Source: Istiophorus platypterus (Eukaryota; Chordata; Actinopteri; Istiophoriformes; Istiophoridae). Taken from it: 64,000 nucleotides of DNA. Shown here piece after piece: positions 46,319 to 58,285 of the stretch. The stretch covers positions 17,619,527-17,683,526 of the forward strand of contig CM029126.1 in NCBI GenBank assembly GCA_016859345.1, in the 5' to 3' direction. The notes under the pieces are model-generated. The model was not told where the DNA came from and did not search any database. It saw only the letters and a list, made by a program, of their open reading frames with translations. The stretch's first letter is position 1. Each line of letters opens with the position of its first letter. The translations under genes were made by a program, and so were the position numbers.

Positions 46319-46997
46319 ACGTCCGCCACTCGCGTCCCGCATCGGACGCGACGTTGCCATCACAACTGGCTCGAGCGCGACGGCGACGTCGCACCTGCGA
46401 CGCGCCCGCGACCCGGACTCAGGTGGAGCGGCGCGATCGGAGATGCGTGGGAAGCTTTTGTTTTAAATTATATTTTTTTAGCCCGTATTTGCTTCCTGAC
46501 AGCATAAAGAAAACCAGTTAAAACAGTTAAAGTAAAACCTCACCTGCGATCGCAACCTCAACCGAGCCACAGGCTTCAGAAAGTTAGTACTTCTCACAGT
46601 GGATTGTCTCATAATGAATCGATATCGGTCTAATGGCAACAACAACAGACCCAACATGGTAAAAACAAACAAAAAAAAAATATTAAAAATCTACTAATTA
46701 TCTGTATCTGGTTCTTGTCATGTTTACCACAATCGGTATTTGACTGCGACTGCCAACAGCTAAATTATAAATCTGTGAATTTCTGGGATGTTGAGCTTCG
46801 GTGGAAAGGGAGCGGACACCTAATGGTGCAACAAGAACAAAGTGTTACGTAACTGTATCTCTGCCTGTCATTTCTAAAAGATAACAGGCGGAAAGGTTTT
46901 CATTACAGGCCCAGTTCTTTTGAGAAACTAAAAACGGGAACTAAACCATTTTAACCATTGCTACAGCCTTGTGTGTTTGTGAGTAGGTGGTTAGTGG

Positions 46998-47000
<3 letters not shown>

Positions 47001-47042
<42 letters not shown>

Positions 47043-47088
47043 TGTATGTGTGTGTGTATGTGTGTGTGTGGGTGGGTGGGTGGGGGGG
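47001..47088. repeat. GT microsatellite with TATG and GGTG variants
   Basis: About 90 bases, mostly GT, ending in GGTG units and a G run. Confidence 0.95.
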
Positions 47089-47381
47089 CTCAGTTGTTGT
47101 CGTTAAAGGGCTAAGGAGTGCATTATGTCAACTATGTGTCTCCATGGATATAGTAAAACAAGGATGTGTGTGGGTGTGCATGTGTGACTGTGAAGGCGGG
47201 TGGTGCTGGGGATGGAGGGTTGGGTGCACAAATGCACAATAAATACAACAACAAAAAAAAAATAAATAAATAAAAGAAACAGCTGTGGACAAAACTGCAG
47301 CTCACCATGTCTTTGTGTAACCAGCTGACAATGGTGTAGCTTGGTACTTTGTTTAATTACCTTGCTCCATCTCCAGATTAG

Positions 47382-47382
<1 letters not shown>

Positions 47383-47444
<62 letters not shown>

Positions 47445-47546
47445 CATCCATCCATCCATCCATCCATCCATCCATCCATCTATCTATCTATCTATCTATC
47501 TATCTGTCTGACTGCATCTCTGCCTGCCTGCCTGCCTGCCTGCCTG
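47383..47546. repeat. compound tetranucleotide array (CTAT, CCAT, CTAT, CTGC)
   Basis: About 60 bases of CTAT, 36 of CCAT, 26 of CTAT, a short spacer, then about 26 of TGCC. The blocks differ by single substitutions, so they probably arose from one ancestral array. Confidence 0.95.
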
Positions 47547-49750
47547 TTTAGCTATCTCTCTTGTAGAGTGCTCTGGTTGCTAAGGCTGCTAATGAGGAGA
47601 CAGAGCCACTTGCGTTGGTTAGAACAAAAGGAAAGGTCGAACCTATTATTAGCAGGCTAGAACTGGTGTCCAGATCTTCTTGTAACAGAAGAGTGGGAGT
47701 CATAAGAGTTCGTGTTTATTCTTGGCCAGCTAGGTGAATATGTGGTGATTGTAGTCTTTGGTTCTGTAAAATGACTCATGATAGCAAGATATGAAATGAC
47801 ATCATAAATATTATATCAGTAGATTATCTATATTTTTAGATGATTTACATGTCATTGCCCGGACTATGAATTGCATACTAATGCTACAAGTTAATAGCCT
47901 GTGGATTTGTACAATGTACTAGCCACAAATGGTAATATACAGTATGTCCAAATGTCTTGCGTATTTTATCCAATCGAATACGAATTCACATCACATTAAA
48001 CATTTACAGAATGGGCACTATTAAAGCATCAATAGGAGTGGTGAAACTATGCCACTTTTTAATACTTAATAAATGCCAAATAAAGAGAAACTTATAAAAA
48101 GGGAGACAAGTAAGAGGCAAATGTAAGAGCATTTTACTTGGACTTGGACTATGAATGCATTCGGTGTATTTTAAACCTGTGGGAGATTAATTAATTAATA
48201 TACTTCAAATAGTCTATAAGACATTTGAAAGATTGCACTCTTCTCATGCAGAGGCCTCATAGTTTCAACATATTACCCACATTTAGATTTGTGCCTTGTC
48301 TCAATCTAATGGCCCTTCATAACTGATTATATGCTTCCCTCTAGTGGTGAACGTCTCACAGTACATTCAGAAGTGTACTGCATTATACTCTCTCATATAC
48401 TCCATGTTTACACATACACATGTGCGCACATAAGCAGGGTTACAACTTCAGTTCTTGAGGACAAGACAGTGGACTTTACAGTAAATTTCACCCGCTCTTC
48501 CGCTACATAAAGGACTGGACAGCAATTCTTATCCACTAATAATAGGCCCAGCCTTCCCTTTTGTTCTAAGCAAGGCAGGTACTGCCTCCTCATTAGGAGC
48601 CATAGCCATTAGAATATGTACCTCTCAGGTGACAAGAATAATGACTCATAGAATACAGAGAAAAAAACTTTTATTGTTCACTAGAGATGGCTTTTATGTG
48701 CCCTGCAAATAAACTTACTGCATCTATGGTGCATGATTCTGGGTTGATTCCCATCCTGAACACAGTAAGTATTGGATTAATAAAGTACTGTAGAAAATTC
48801 TATACATATTATACAACAACACCCAGCCAAAAAAGCTTTAATTTAATCCATGTGTATGTGCCAGCCCCAATTTACCATTCTTTGACTGGAAAGTAACTTA
48901 TTTATTATCATTATCTGTTGATTCTTCAAAATGATTCTAGGTCTCAGTCACAATATCCTATGCTTTATTCTTTACACCATGCCATGTGGTGCGAAAGGCA
49001 ATTAGCGTGGCAAGAATATGTGAGAGGAAAGGATGTTTTCAAATGTATGCATTTAACAGGGTGTGATAAAAAATAAAATAATATTATTTAATAATATATT
49101 TTACAATATTTTTTAATAAAATAAAAATAAAAAAACTTGAATTAAAGTTCTGTGTTCAGATAGGATTTGTATAAAACTCATGAGACTATGAAAACACATT
49201 TATCTCAGAGTTAAGTTGAATTGGTTTTGGAAAACAAACACAATAGCCTGGCTGTACTCAAAGGGATATCTCTATTTTTATTTGTCCTCTGTCTGCAAAG
49301 GTGATGAAATGCTTATTATACTGGAGTTCAGTAGGACACCTTCCAATCACAGCAACAACCTTTTGGAAAGGAAAGTTTTTTAAAGACAAAGTAGGGAGAG
49401 ATAAATGACCTGGATAAAGACACACACACACTCACACACACAAATAGAATATACTGTATCTAAATATATATATATATATATTGTTTATATGCTGAATGTT
49501 GCGTGCACAGCAGTGTCTAAAATCTCCCGTTTGCAAACCTATTGACTGGACTACATGTTCATATAGGTAGCATAATGTAAAAAAAGTGCTGTATTTTGGA
49601 AGTTGTGCTTCATTTATCACACTTGATTTCTCCTTGTCCTCACAGCAATCATGTTTTTTCTTACATTTTTGTAATTGCAACCATGTCAAGATCAACCAGT
49701 CAAACATACACATGCACACAAACGTGTGGATTGCATACTTTGTGGGCTTA

Positions 49751-49752
<2 letters not shown>

Positions 49753-49795
<43 letters not shown>
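49753..49795. repeat. (CA)21 microsatellite
   Basis: A clean CA run of about 43 bases in the intergenic interval. Confidence 0.95.
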
Positions 49796-49797
<2 letters not shown>

Positions 49798-51632
49798 TTC
49801 AACTTCTTATTTTAATTTGGGAGTGGAGCATGTAGTCAAAGTGCCCTGTGGGCTGACCATATCAGGTCATGACATTTGCATTTGACAGGAATCACATCAG
49901 ACAGGGTTAATATTGAAGAGAATGGAGGGATAGAAAAAAATAGTGTAAAAGGTTTCCCTCATTCCTCCTACCCCCCGTTCAATCCCATAGCTGAGGTGCT
50001 TAAATTAAAAAGGAAGAAATGCAATTTAAAGACATGGGGTAAACAATCACAAAACACTTGTTTCTGGAGGAGACACAATTTCCTGGTGCCTTGTCCAATT
50101 TCTAATGGCCTGGAGGGGTGCCACATGCGTTTTTACACCTGGTTCTACACTGCTGATTAAAATTGTAATGCCGGTGTTGAATCAATTCATATGACATTTT
50201 GGAAATACACAAGTATCAGGAGATTTTATATAGACAGCATTTTTTCTATTGTTTTCATTTGAAACAAAAAGGTGCGAGGTGGCGATGTCACTACCATACC
50301 TTCCAACTGTTTGACGAGAAAAAAGAAAGTTTCAATATCCTAAACAAGTATAAATACGTCACCATCATGGTTCTACATAGTATTTACTCAAAAGCCATAT
50401 GTACACTGTAATGAAAAACCTAACATAGGAGGGTTATCAATATATTTATGTGGTTATTGGTTACATTACTGTGGTAGTCATCATGTCATCATTATAAATG
50501 TATTTCATGCATTCAGGTAGTTGAATTCAAAGGAGAATTATATGTATTTCCACTTCAAAGGGGGCAGTGAATGATGTTTAGCATCTTGGGTGATTATCAT
50601 TACTGTCATTGTGCCTTTAAACCAGGATCAAAAACGGAAACAACTTCTTGCTCTTGGCAAACTCAGCTCTTGAATTTTTTTTAAAATTTGGAGACCAAGT
50701 GTGTCTTACTTAAACAAAAGAAGGTACTGCACTGCATATGTGAAAGACATACATCAGATCAGTGTAGAGTAGAAGAAGCCCTGGCTGATGGTTGAAAGAT
50801 AATTTAAGGGCAAAAATACAGATGAGAATGATAATTTTAGAGCAGCAAGAATGAGTGAAAGGGAAAGAGGGGAGAGAGAATGAGAACAAGTGAGAGAATG
50901 TCCAGATTTTTGTACCACTATTATACCAGTATACCCCCTCAGGCCAAACATCTGAGGCAGACTGACAGACGGACTGTTGTTTGCTTCACACCACAGAAAT
51001 GTTTTACCAGCCCCTGCGCCCATGTCAATCAATGGCCGGCATGTTCCAAAACATATTCAACACACAAAGAGAACACTTTGACTTGAGGAAATGGATTGTG
51101 TGTAAGATTGACAGGGGATTTCTAGAAGCATCAATCTCCAAAGGCCCTTTGTTTTACCCCATCCCAAGCTTTGAGAACAAAGACATTTCCTTTTTTTCAT
51201 TTGAGCTTGTGTATGATATAAACACATGCATTTTCTGTTTTACATTTGGATTGGAGAGAAATAGACATTTTTTTTCTAAAGTAAAAAAAGCTGAAACAAA
51301 AGTATAGTACTGTAGATTTATCCCAGGGAGAGGATTTTGTAGAAAGCTGAGAGTGGAATTAACAATAGTCATCTGTGTGCAGCATGTTTTTGTGAACTGC
51401 TAATCTACACATTTCATGATATGCTGATGATGAGTGCAGGATGAGAGGGGAAGGGCTGGGAAGGCAGTCAGATTTTCAGCATTTGAAACCACATTTTCAT
51501 ACAACAGACAGCTGAAATTTGAGAGACCCACCGATCCTGTCCCTGGCATTGAATCTAAGCGGCTTCTCTGTTTTTTTTTCTGATCTTTTTCCTCTCACCT
51601 CTTGTCCTTTCTTCCTGTCTGGCCTCTCCAGG

Positions 51633-51797
51633 TGCTGTGCTATCTCACAGCTAACACAGGAATCCATGAGCCATGTACATCCACGGCCCTTTGAAAGTGG
51701 AAGCCACTTTGCCGCTCATCTTGGAAAGCACCTTCCATCGTCCTCTGTGTTCCTCGGGGAGATGAAGGGGCTCCTGCTAGAAGAGCGGGTTTTGTAA
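51633..51797 (+). ncRNA. possible plus-strand terminal exon, lncRNA-like
   Basis: A textbook acceptor lies at 51570-51632 on the plus strand: a long pyrimidine tract (TTTTTTTTCTG...CTTTCTTCCTGTC, TGGCCTCTCCAG). The following 165 bases are not AT-rich and stay open for about 55 codons, but the translation matches nothing I know, and no donor or partner exon is identified. It could be an lncRNA exon, a decayed coding exon or chance. Confidence 0.2.
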
Positions 51798-53254
51798 CCA
51801 AAGCCACATGTTGTGCAGGACAGCCAGTTGTAAGACAAGAAAGATCTTTGTGGTGAACACAAGTGCTTGGCTGTCCTCTCGCATGCCTGTCTGTCAACAT
51901 TGCTTTGCCTGTTAGACACCTGTACAACTGTAGTTTTTACACAAGCAAAACTAAAGGCATGCTATGTGGGATGGAATGGATTGGGGCTGGGAGGGGGGAA
52001 TTATATAGGCATGTGTTTGCCTGTGTTTTCTTTGTAAAGAATTCAGTAAGTGTGCCTGAGTGCCCTCTTCTGAAGGGCAATGTTTGATGGGGAAAATCAA
52101 CCTACATCTCAAAAGAGCCTATCGGGAATAGGACTGATACACTGAACAAATGAATGTGACATCTGACACTTCTGAAAAAATGTTGCTGGGATATTCACCT
52201 TGACCTTGAGAGAAAGCCGGGCCATGGCCAGTCTGAGCACTGAGTGACTGAATGACTGAGAATTTGGGATTTTCGACATGATTTAATCTTCTCCCTCTAT
52301 GCTTCACTTTTAGTGGTGATCTCTTGAAAGAAAGTTATAAAAGAAAGACATAGAAATACTCAGAACGACTGAAACATCAATAAACAGAGGAGGGACAATA
52401 AAGAGATACAAACCTATTTGGGGATGAAAGGAGAGGTCATGGCTCTGGAACGTGACTGGGTGATCGAGTGCAGGTAGAGGAAACAGATAAACACTTGCAT
52501 GCAGCCCTTGAACACACACACACACACACACAAACACTAACACAAACACACAGATACATGTACACTGTTGTGCTATCATTCGGAGTTGAGTGTTAGTTGA
52601 CAGAGACCACTAATCTGCCTCAGTGCTAAAACCTTGAGAAGGCACTAGGACATCTGTGTGTGTATTTGTGTGTGGGAAGTGAGAGAGAGAAAAATACACA
52701 TAAAATATAAATGCTATGACCTAGAAGACAAAACGATACAGAGAAAACAGGCTGTGATCATTGAATTCTCTAATTTATACTGAAATAAGAAGATTTTTAA
52801 AAATCTTATAAAAGATCTCTACCATACCTGGAACACGTCACAATGCTAACTGGACTATCATGATACACTGGTTAAGAACCAGATCTTTCCATAAGTGTCA
52901 CATTGGCTTCAGAAATATAAAACAACACTGACAACATCATGGTGTGGCAGGTGTTATGCTTCATAATTTAGAAGGAATAATCCATTATGTATATGATTTG
53001 GCTTAAATGATACTCACTAAAAGGCACACCCATCACTTTAGTGGCCCATATCTCTTGTTATGTGTGAGTTATTCTCAGATGACGACCATAAGACTTGGCT
53101 TTGAAATTTGTCATTCTAATATGCCCAAACATTTGGTTTGCGTTTGCCAAATATTCATTTCTATCTATCGCTCATTTGACAACAAAGAGGAGTTTAAACC
53201 CCCAAGATCAAGATGGAAAGGTGGCTCTATATTTTATGGTAGATAAGTCAGAAT

Positions 53255-53670
53255 GGTTTGACATTTTTTGAAATGGGCCTATTTTCTTTCTCGCTGAGAG
53301 TGAGATTGATTAAGTAAGATTGATATCACTCTTGTGTGTAAGACAAATATAGAACAATAACTAGATGCTGGTTAGTTTAGCTTAGTGCAAAGATTTTAAA
53401 CAGGGGGAAAAAGGTAGTGTGACTCTAAAGCTCACTAATTTAACTTTGATCCCAACAAAACAGAGATGTAAAAACAACATGATATGGTGTTACAGTAGGT
53501 TACGTACTGGACTATTTATTTGCCAGTTATGTTAACTTTTAAGGTTTGTTGTTTGTTTTGAGGTTGCAAGGCAACAAGCTGAGACTCCAGGAAGTTATTG
53601 AGCCAGGCAAAAACCATGAAACACAGTATCATGAAAGTTATATTGATCTTCTCATTCAACTCTCTTAAAG
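53255..53670. mobile_element. foldback/MITE-like teleost repeat with diverged inverted ends
   Basis: Left end CGCTGAGAGTGAGATTGATT...GATTGATATCACTC and right end ATTGATCTTCTCATTCAACT are diverged reverse complements. Between them are known teleost repeat words: TTAGTTTAGCTTAGTGCAAA, AAACAGGGGGAAA, CTCTAAAGCTCACTAATTTA, TGTAAAAACAACA and GAGACTCCAGGAAGTTA. Non-coding and therefore non-autonomous; superfamily not assigned. Confidence 0.65.
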
Positions 53671-55220
53671 AGAGGGTATAAATTGCTTTAAATAAGCAAC
53701 TATACACATATAGATGGTTACATGAAAAAGGTTATCCGTCAAGTGTCACTATATCTCAGTTATTTTTAAAAAATCCAAATGATGCGACATCATTTTGCCA
53801 TAGGAGTCTTAAACATGTACCCTGTGACTACATCGTCATGGTTTGAATGTGGCCTTAGACTCTAGCTATGCGTGATTCCCAAGACTTTTGTAAAATTAAT
53901 CGAGAAGTGAAATTCTTCTCTTCCTGCTCTCATCCTTGTCAGATCATCTCTCCTTCTTTACTGGACTCTCTCAGAATAACATAAAGTACATCACCACTCA
54001 TTCAAAAGCAGCAACACAACAAAAGAAAGCTTTGGCACAGTTAGGTGACACATTACAGGACTAACATGAACATCATAACAACAGACAGGACAAATATCAA
54101 GTAGTCAAGGCTGGACAGAGAAGGGAGGAGAGATTCAGAGAAAAAAAAGAGGTTTGAATATCTACTTGACATTGATTGAAAAGATGTAGACAAAAACATT
54201 CTTGTTCCCTTTTGATAGGAAGAAGTGAGAATTAAAGAAGGTGGGATGAGAAGATGATTTTGCAGTTAGATTGGTGAAGGACTGATTTCTTGATACGTTT
54301 TTTGGGAAATGTCTTTCCATGTCCCCACATCTGTCAACACTGCAACAAATGTTTCCTTTTCATCTCTTTCCCTCTCTCTGACTCTCTTGTCATCATGTCC
54401 AGTTCTCTATGCCCAATTCTGTTTAGTCTAATTGACCATCTATGATGATGACAAAGGAATCAAAGCAATGGGATTTTGATTTCACGCTCTCTTTTCTTGT
54501 TGGACTTTCTGATGGTCATTTCCTCATCTTCTCCAAGACATCTAGTTAAAATCTCTATGGTGCTGGTGAAAACACAATTTTGGAGTAGCAACAGTGTTGC
54601 AACAGCATCAACATCCATTAAAACGCTGAGAAATCAGCTACCATGTCCTACATCTTTAAATCCTTATCTAAACCACAGATCTGTACAGATTAGTTGATTG
54701 ATAATCTAAATATAACAACTGGAGTTATTTTTTTTAGTCATGTCTTCATGTTTCAGGTATATTAGCTCTGATTTTTACTTTACTATGCAATATATTTTAA
54801 GCAGCTGAGGACCAGATTTTTTTTTCCTAGATTACACAGTAGCTATATAGCATATGCAAAACAGGCAACATAAACTGTCAACATATGGTACATATTTAAG
54901 GGTGTTTTACAAGGGTATCTTATACTTTCAAAAAATAAACATGTTAATTGTTGTGGGCATCTGTACAAAAGAGGCAATTCTTAACGGTATAAAAGAATCT
55001 TGTGACTGAATATGTAAAAAAGACAGTATTTTACATCACATCTATGTTTCTGACTCAATAGACTAGTTAATAGTTGTAAGTCCTCTCATTTTTTTCTAGA
55101 CTGGCATGGAAGAGTGTTTTTGCTTACAATAAAAAAATCACCTTCAACAATGTTATATAAAATATCTTAAAATATATATGCATTTTTTATAAATAGATGT
55201 ATGTAAATAGAAACCTATGT

Positions 55221-55262
55221 GTTATCAGCTCCCGTGTTATCAGCTGCTACAAGTTATCAGCT
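55221..55262. repeat. three spaced copies of GTTATCAGCT
   Basis: Exact ten-base copies at 55221, 55236 and 55253. Each joins a GATA-type core (TTATC) to an E-box-like CAGCT. Confidence 0.8.
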
Positions 55263-58093
55263 AGAACAAATCATACAGGATTTTTTTTCTGTGTTGCAGT
55301 ACTAGCTGTGAGCAAAGGGAGGAGCTCTAGTGATGTTCTTTAGACCACTTGGGAAGACCACTGGGAGGACCAAAAGACAAATATTGTGTCCCTGAGTGTG
55401 TGAACATCTAAATTTGTATGAATGTGTGTGTAAGCCTCCTCAGTGCACGTGTATATGTATTACTATTCCAGTTACATTATGTGTGGATACCCCAGCACAA
55501 ATACGTGCATGCATGTGTACACAGATTTGTTTCTGTAAGACTTTGAATTAAGGGGTCAAGTGTGGTTTTATGTCTATGTTCATGTTTCTACATGCATTTT
55601 TTTTATGCATGGGTGCTAATGTGTATTCTAGTATTGTTGTGAAGCAACTTATAATTGCTAGTATGCCTGGAGCTTTGGTCAAAACATTGCTCTTTCAGTC
55701 AGAATGAAAACAAGGTCTATCTACATTATTATGTGATTTGGTTGGTTGTGCCAGTTTTGAAGAGTCATACAATGAACTATCTTGACTAAAAAGATTGTGC
55801 CACTTGCTACACTTTATTTGTATTGTAAAATGTTAATATTTTTATCATGAGCATCTCTCTTGACTAGAGCAAGAAAAGCTAATAACAATGTCTTACAAAC
55901 AGTACATAGCCACACAAGCAGAAACTAGAAGCGTCAAAGAACCATGGCAGCTCTGGATTCTCTCGGAGCTGCAGGACTGTATGTTGGCCAAGTTTATATT
56001 TGGACTTTATAGGGAATTTATTTTTTGTGTCTCCATTCTTAAATCAGGAAACTAATACTGAGATTTTGAAACTATTAGTATAGTTTAGCTGCAGCGGTCC
56101 TTTCATTTGAGGCTATCAAATGAGAAGAAGGATGATGAGGAAGATGAAGAAAACTGGGTTCTAGCACTCTGCTCTTTGAGCACTAATGATGTATAACAAT
56201 GTGCAAAAATTTACAAAAGCAAGTAAGTCAAGCAAGAAAGTCCCTGAAGACAACAACATACAGTACAACATCTTTTTAGAAAGTTAAATCAAGTAATAAA
56301 ACCTTCAAAATTGCATGTCTCTGAATCTCCCTGTCTAAAATTGAGTGAGAAGTAGGAATTTTTTTGTAAAATTAGCAATATGAACTACACTTCAAATAAT
56401 CTGAGCCGTGCACTGATATACAAGAAATGCATTTGTCCATCATAAAATAATTTAAAAACAGGGAAGTACAGACATGAAGGTCAGTTTGCATTTGACAGTT
56501 TGCAACATAATTTAAGATGATTTGGTGACACTCCGGTCCCATAACTTGTAATAATGACGATAAAGCTTATTATTGCAAAACATCTCCCTAGTGTTTTGTT
56601 AAGGAAAATAATAGGAATTCTACAGGGAAAGAGAAGTTTTTCAGAGTAGATTTGAAGTATAAATGTAATTTTCAACTGTGGCTACATACAATGACATTCA
56701 ACAGCAGACAGATTATCAAGAAGAAACATCATTTTTTTACATCTAAAACCCAGCTGTCTCGCAGCCCTTACATGTTGTTAAAACTGTCCCAGCACAATGG
56801 TTGACACTGGTCCTGCAGCAAAGAAAACAATAGCCTGACACGCTCCTATCAAACTCCTACTTAAATCCCCCCCTTTTACCCTGCTTTCATTCTGTGTCAT
56901 TCTGCCTTGTATCTGGCCAGGACTTACAAGTCTCCGGCTGTGACATAAGGGATTCCATGTTGTCCGCTCCTAACAGATTACACAAGGACGAAAGACAAAA
57001 GGACAGCAACACGGCCTGTGCATTTATTTGCCTTGGTAAAGAGAGAAGGAGAAAAGGAAGGAGGCTGAAGGGGTTGTAGGAGAAGGGAAAAAAGAGGGTG
57101 TAAGAAACAAGAAAGAGAAATAGTTATTTCTGGGTATGGATATGTGTGGACTGAAGAGCAGATAGAGGAAAAATCCTAAAAGAAAATGGAGAATAAGAGG
57201 GGAAAAAGGGGGAGCTTTTTACTCTCTCTGGTTATCACTGGTCCAGACCAGCATCTTTATTCTACCAGGAGAAAATGCTAATCATCAATCTCAGGCTGCA
57301 TGCTACGTCTCTGTTTAATAGCTGATAGGGAGTCTCCACAGGCTGCTTTGCTTCTTTGTTTAAAATGACATATAATGGGACTGAGCCTTATCAGTGTCTC
57401 AATGCATTCTCTCTCTCCCAGTCCCTCTCTTTCTCTCTCTCTCGCTGTCTCTCTCTCTGGGATTGTGGTCCAGTGTAAAGGAATAAGGAACAACAAGCCA
57501 CGATTGATTTTGAGCCAGGGATAACTTAATCCATCAAGTTAACATGAAATGAATATGCAAAAGTGTGGGATGGGGGGTGGGGGGGGCATCAGCCAACCTC
57601 TTCAACAATGACAAAAGAGGAATACAAATAAAGAGAGGGGGAGAGAAAAGCATAACGGATGGGGATGGGTTTGATATTATTAGTTACTACCTAAGAAAAA
57701 CACACTCTCATCTTCAAGACAAATCCATCACCAGTTGTTTTGTTTTTCACCATATTTCAAAAAGACAGATAAGATGCACCAGAGCCCTATCACAATCACA
57801 ATTCAATGATGCACACACATCAATAAATCACCTAATGAAAATACATCACCTTTGTAACATCATTTAAGATGAACAAAGAGACCTGTAAGGACAACACTCA
57901 AAATGTCATGTATGTACGTATGACAACTTCAGTACAAGGTCCAGGTCTGCAGGGGGATGAGTTGTTGAAAGATTATAGTATTGGTTTAATTTAATAAAGA
58001 TGATTCTGACTCAAAGCATGAGAAGGGATACAATGACTTTTTTTTGGTGCTCAACCAAAACCACGATCTTTCTCTAACCTAAACTAAAACATT

Positions 58094-58285
58094 AAAGGTA
58101 CCCTGTGGAGTTTTTGACCACCAGTAGCACTAGGGAGCAATGTTTTTATGTGTGCGTCTTCTTGCTAATAGTTTTACACTATTTCATTAATCAACAAGTG
58201 GTGGTAATGCACCAAGAAATTTAGCAGTGTGCTGGCAAAAGGAGAATAAAACTGCTAGCAAGGACACATGGATTTAAATGAGACA
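58094..58285 (+). mobile_element. dispersed teleost repeat fragment
   Basis: Begins AAAGGTACCCTGTGGAGTTT and TTGACCACCAGTAGCACTAG, then CAACAAGTGGTGGTAATGCA and ACACATGGATTTAAATGAGA. I recognise the leading words as a frequent fish interspersed repeat. No coding capacity; class unknown. Confidence 0.45.

Larger units (their letters stand above)
45906..46460 (-). promoter_or_regulatory. lpcat1: lpcat1 CpG-rich promoter and 5' UTR
   Basis: GC content and CpG density rise sharply just upstream of the lpcat1 start codon and fall again near 46460, in contrast to the AT-rich surroundings. No TATA box is evident. It holds an NRF1-type palindrome, a CCGCA repeat, a GGA/G-run tract and a GACGTC core (46383-46391). 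Initiation is probably dispersed in 45.97-46.3 kb. No gene is recognised on the other side that would make it bidirectional. Confidence 0.7.
46461..53254. other. gene-poor interval upstream of lpcat1, proximal part
   Basis: No protein-coding exon recognised on either strand. It contains several microsatellites (47.0, 47.4-47.5, 49.75 kb), a possible plus-strand non-coding exon at 51.63-51.8 kb, and AT-rich sequence. Confidence 0.5.

Noticed and set aside
46041..46521. Plus-strand open frames of up to 141 codons
   Set aside because: They lie in the CpG-rich promoter, where stop codons are rare; Arg/Pro/Ala-rich translation without any domain.
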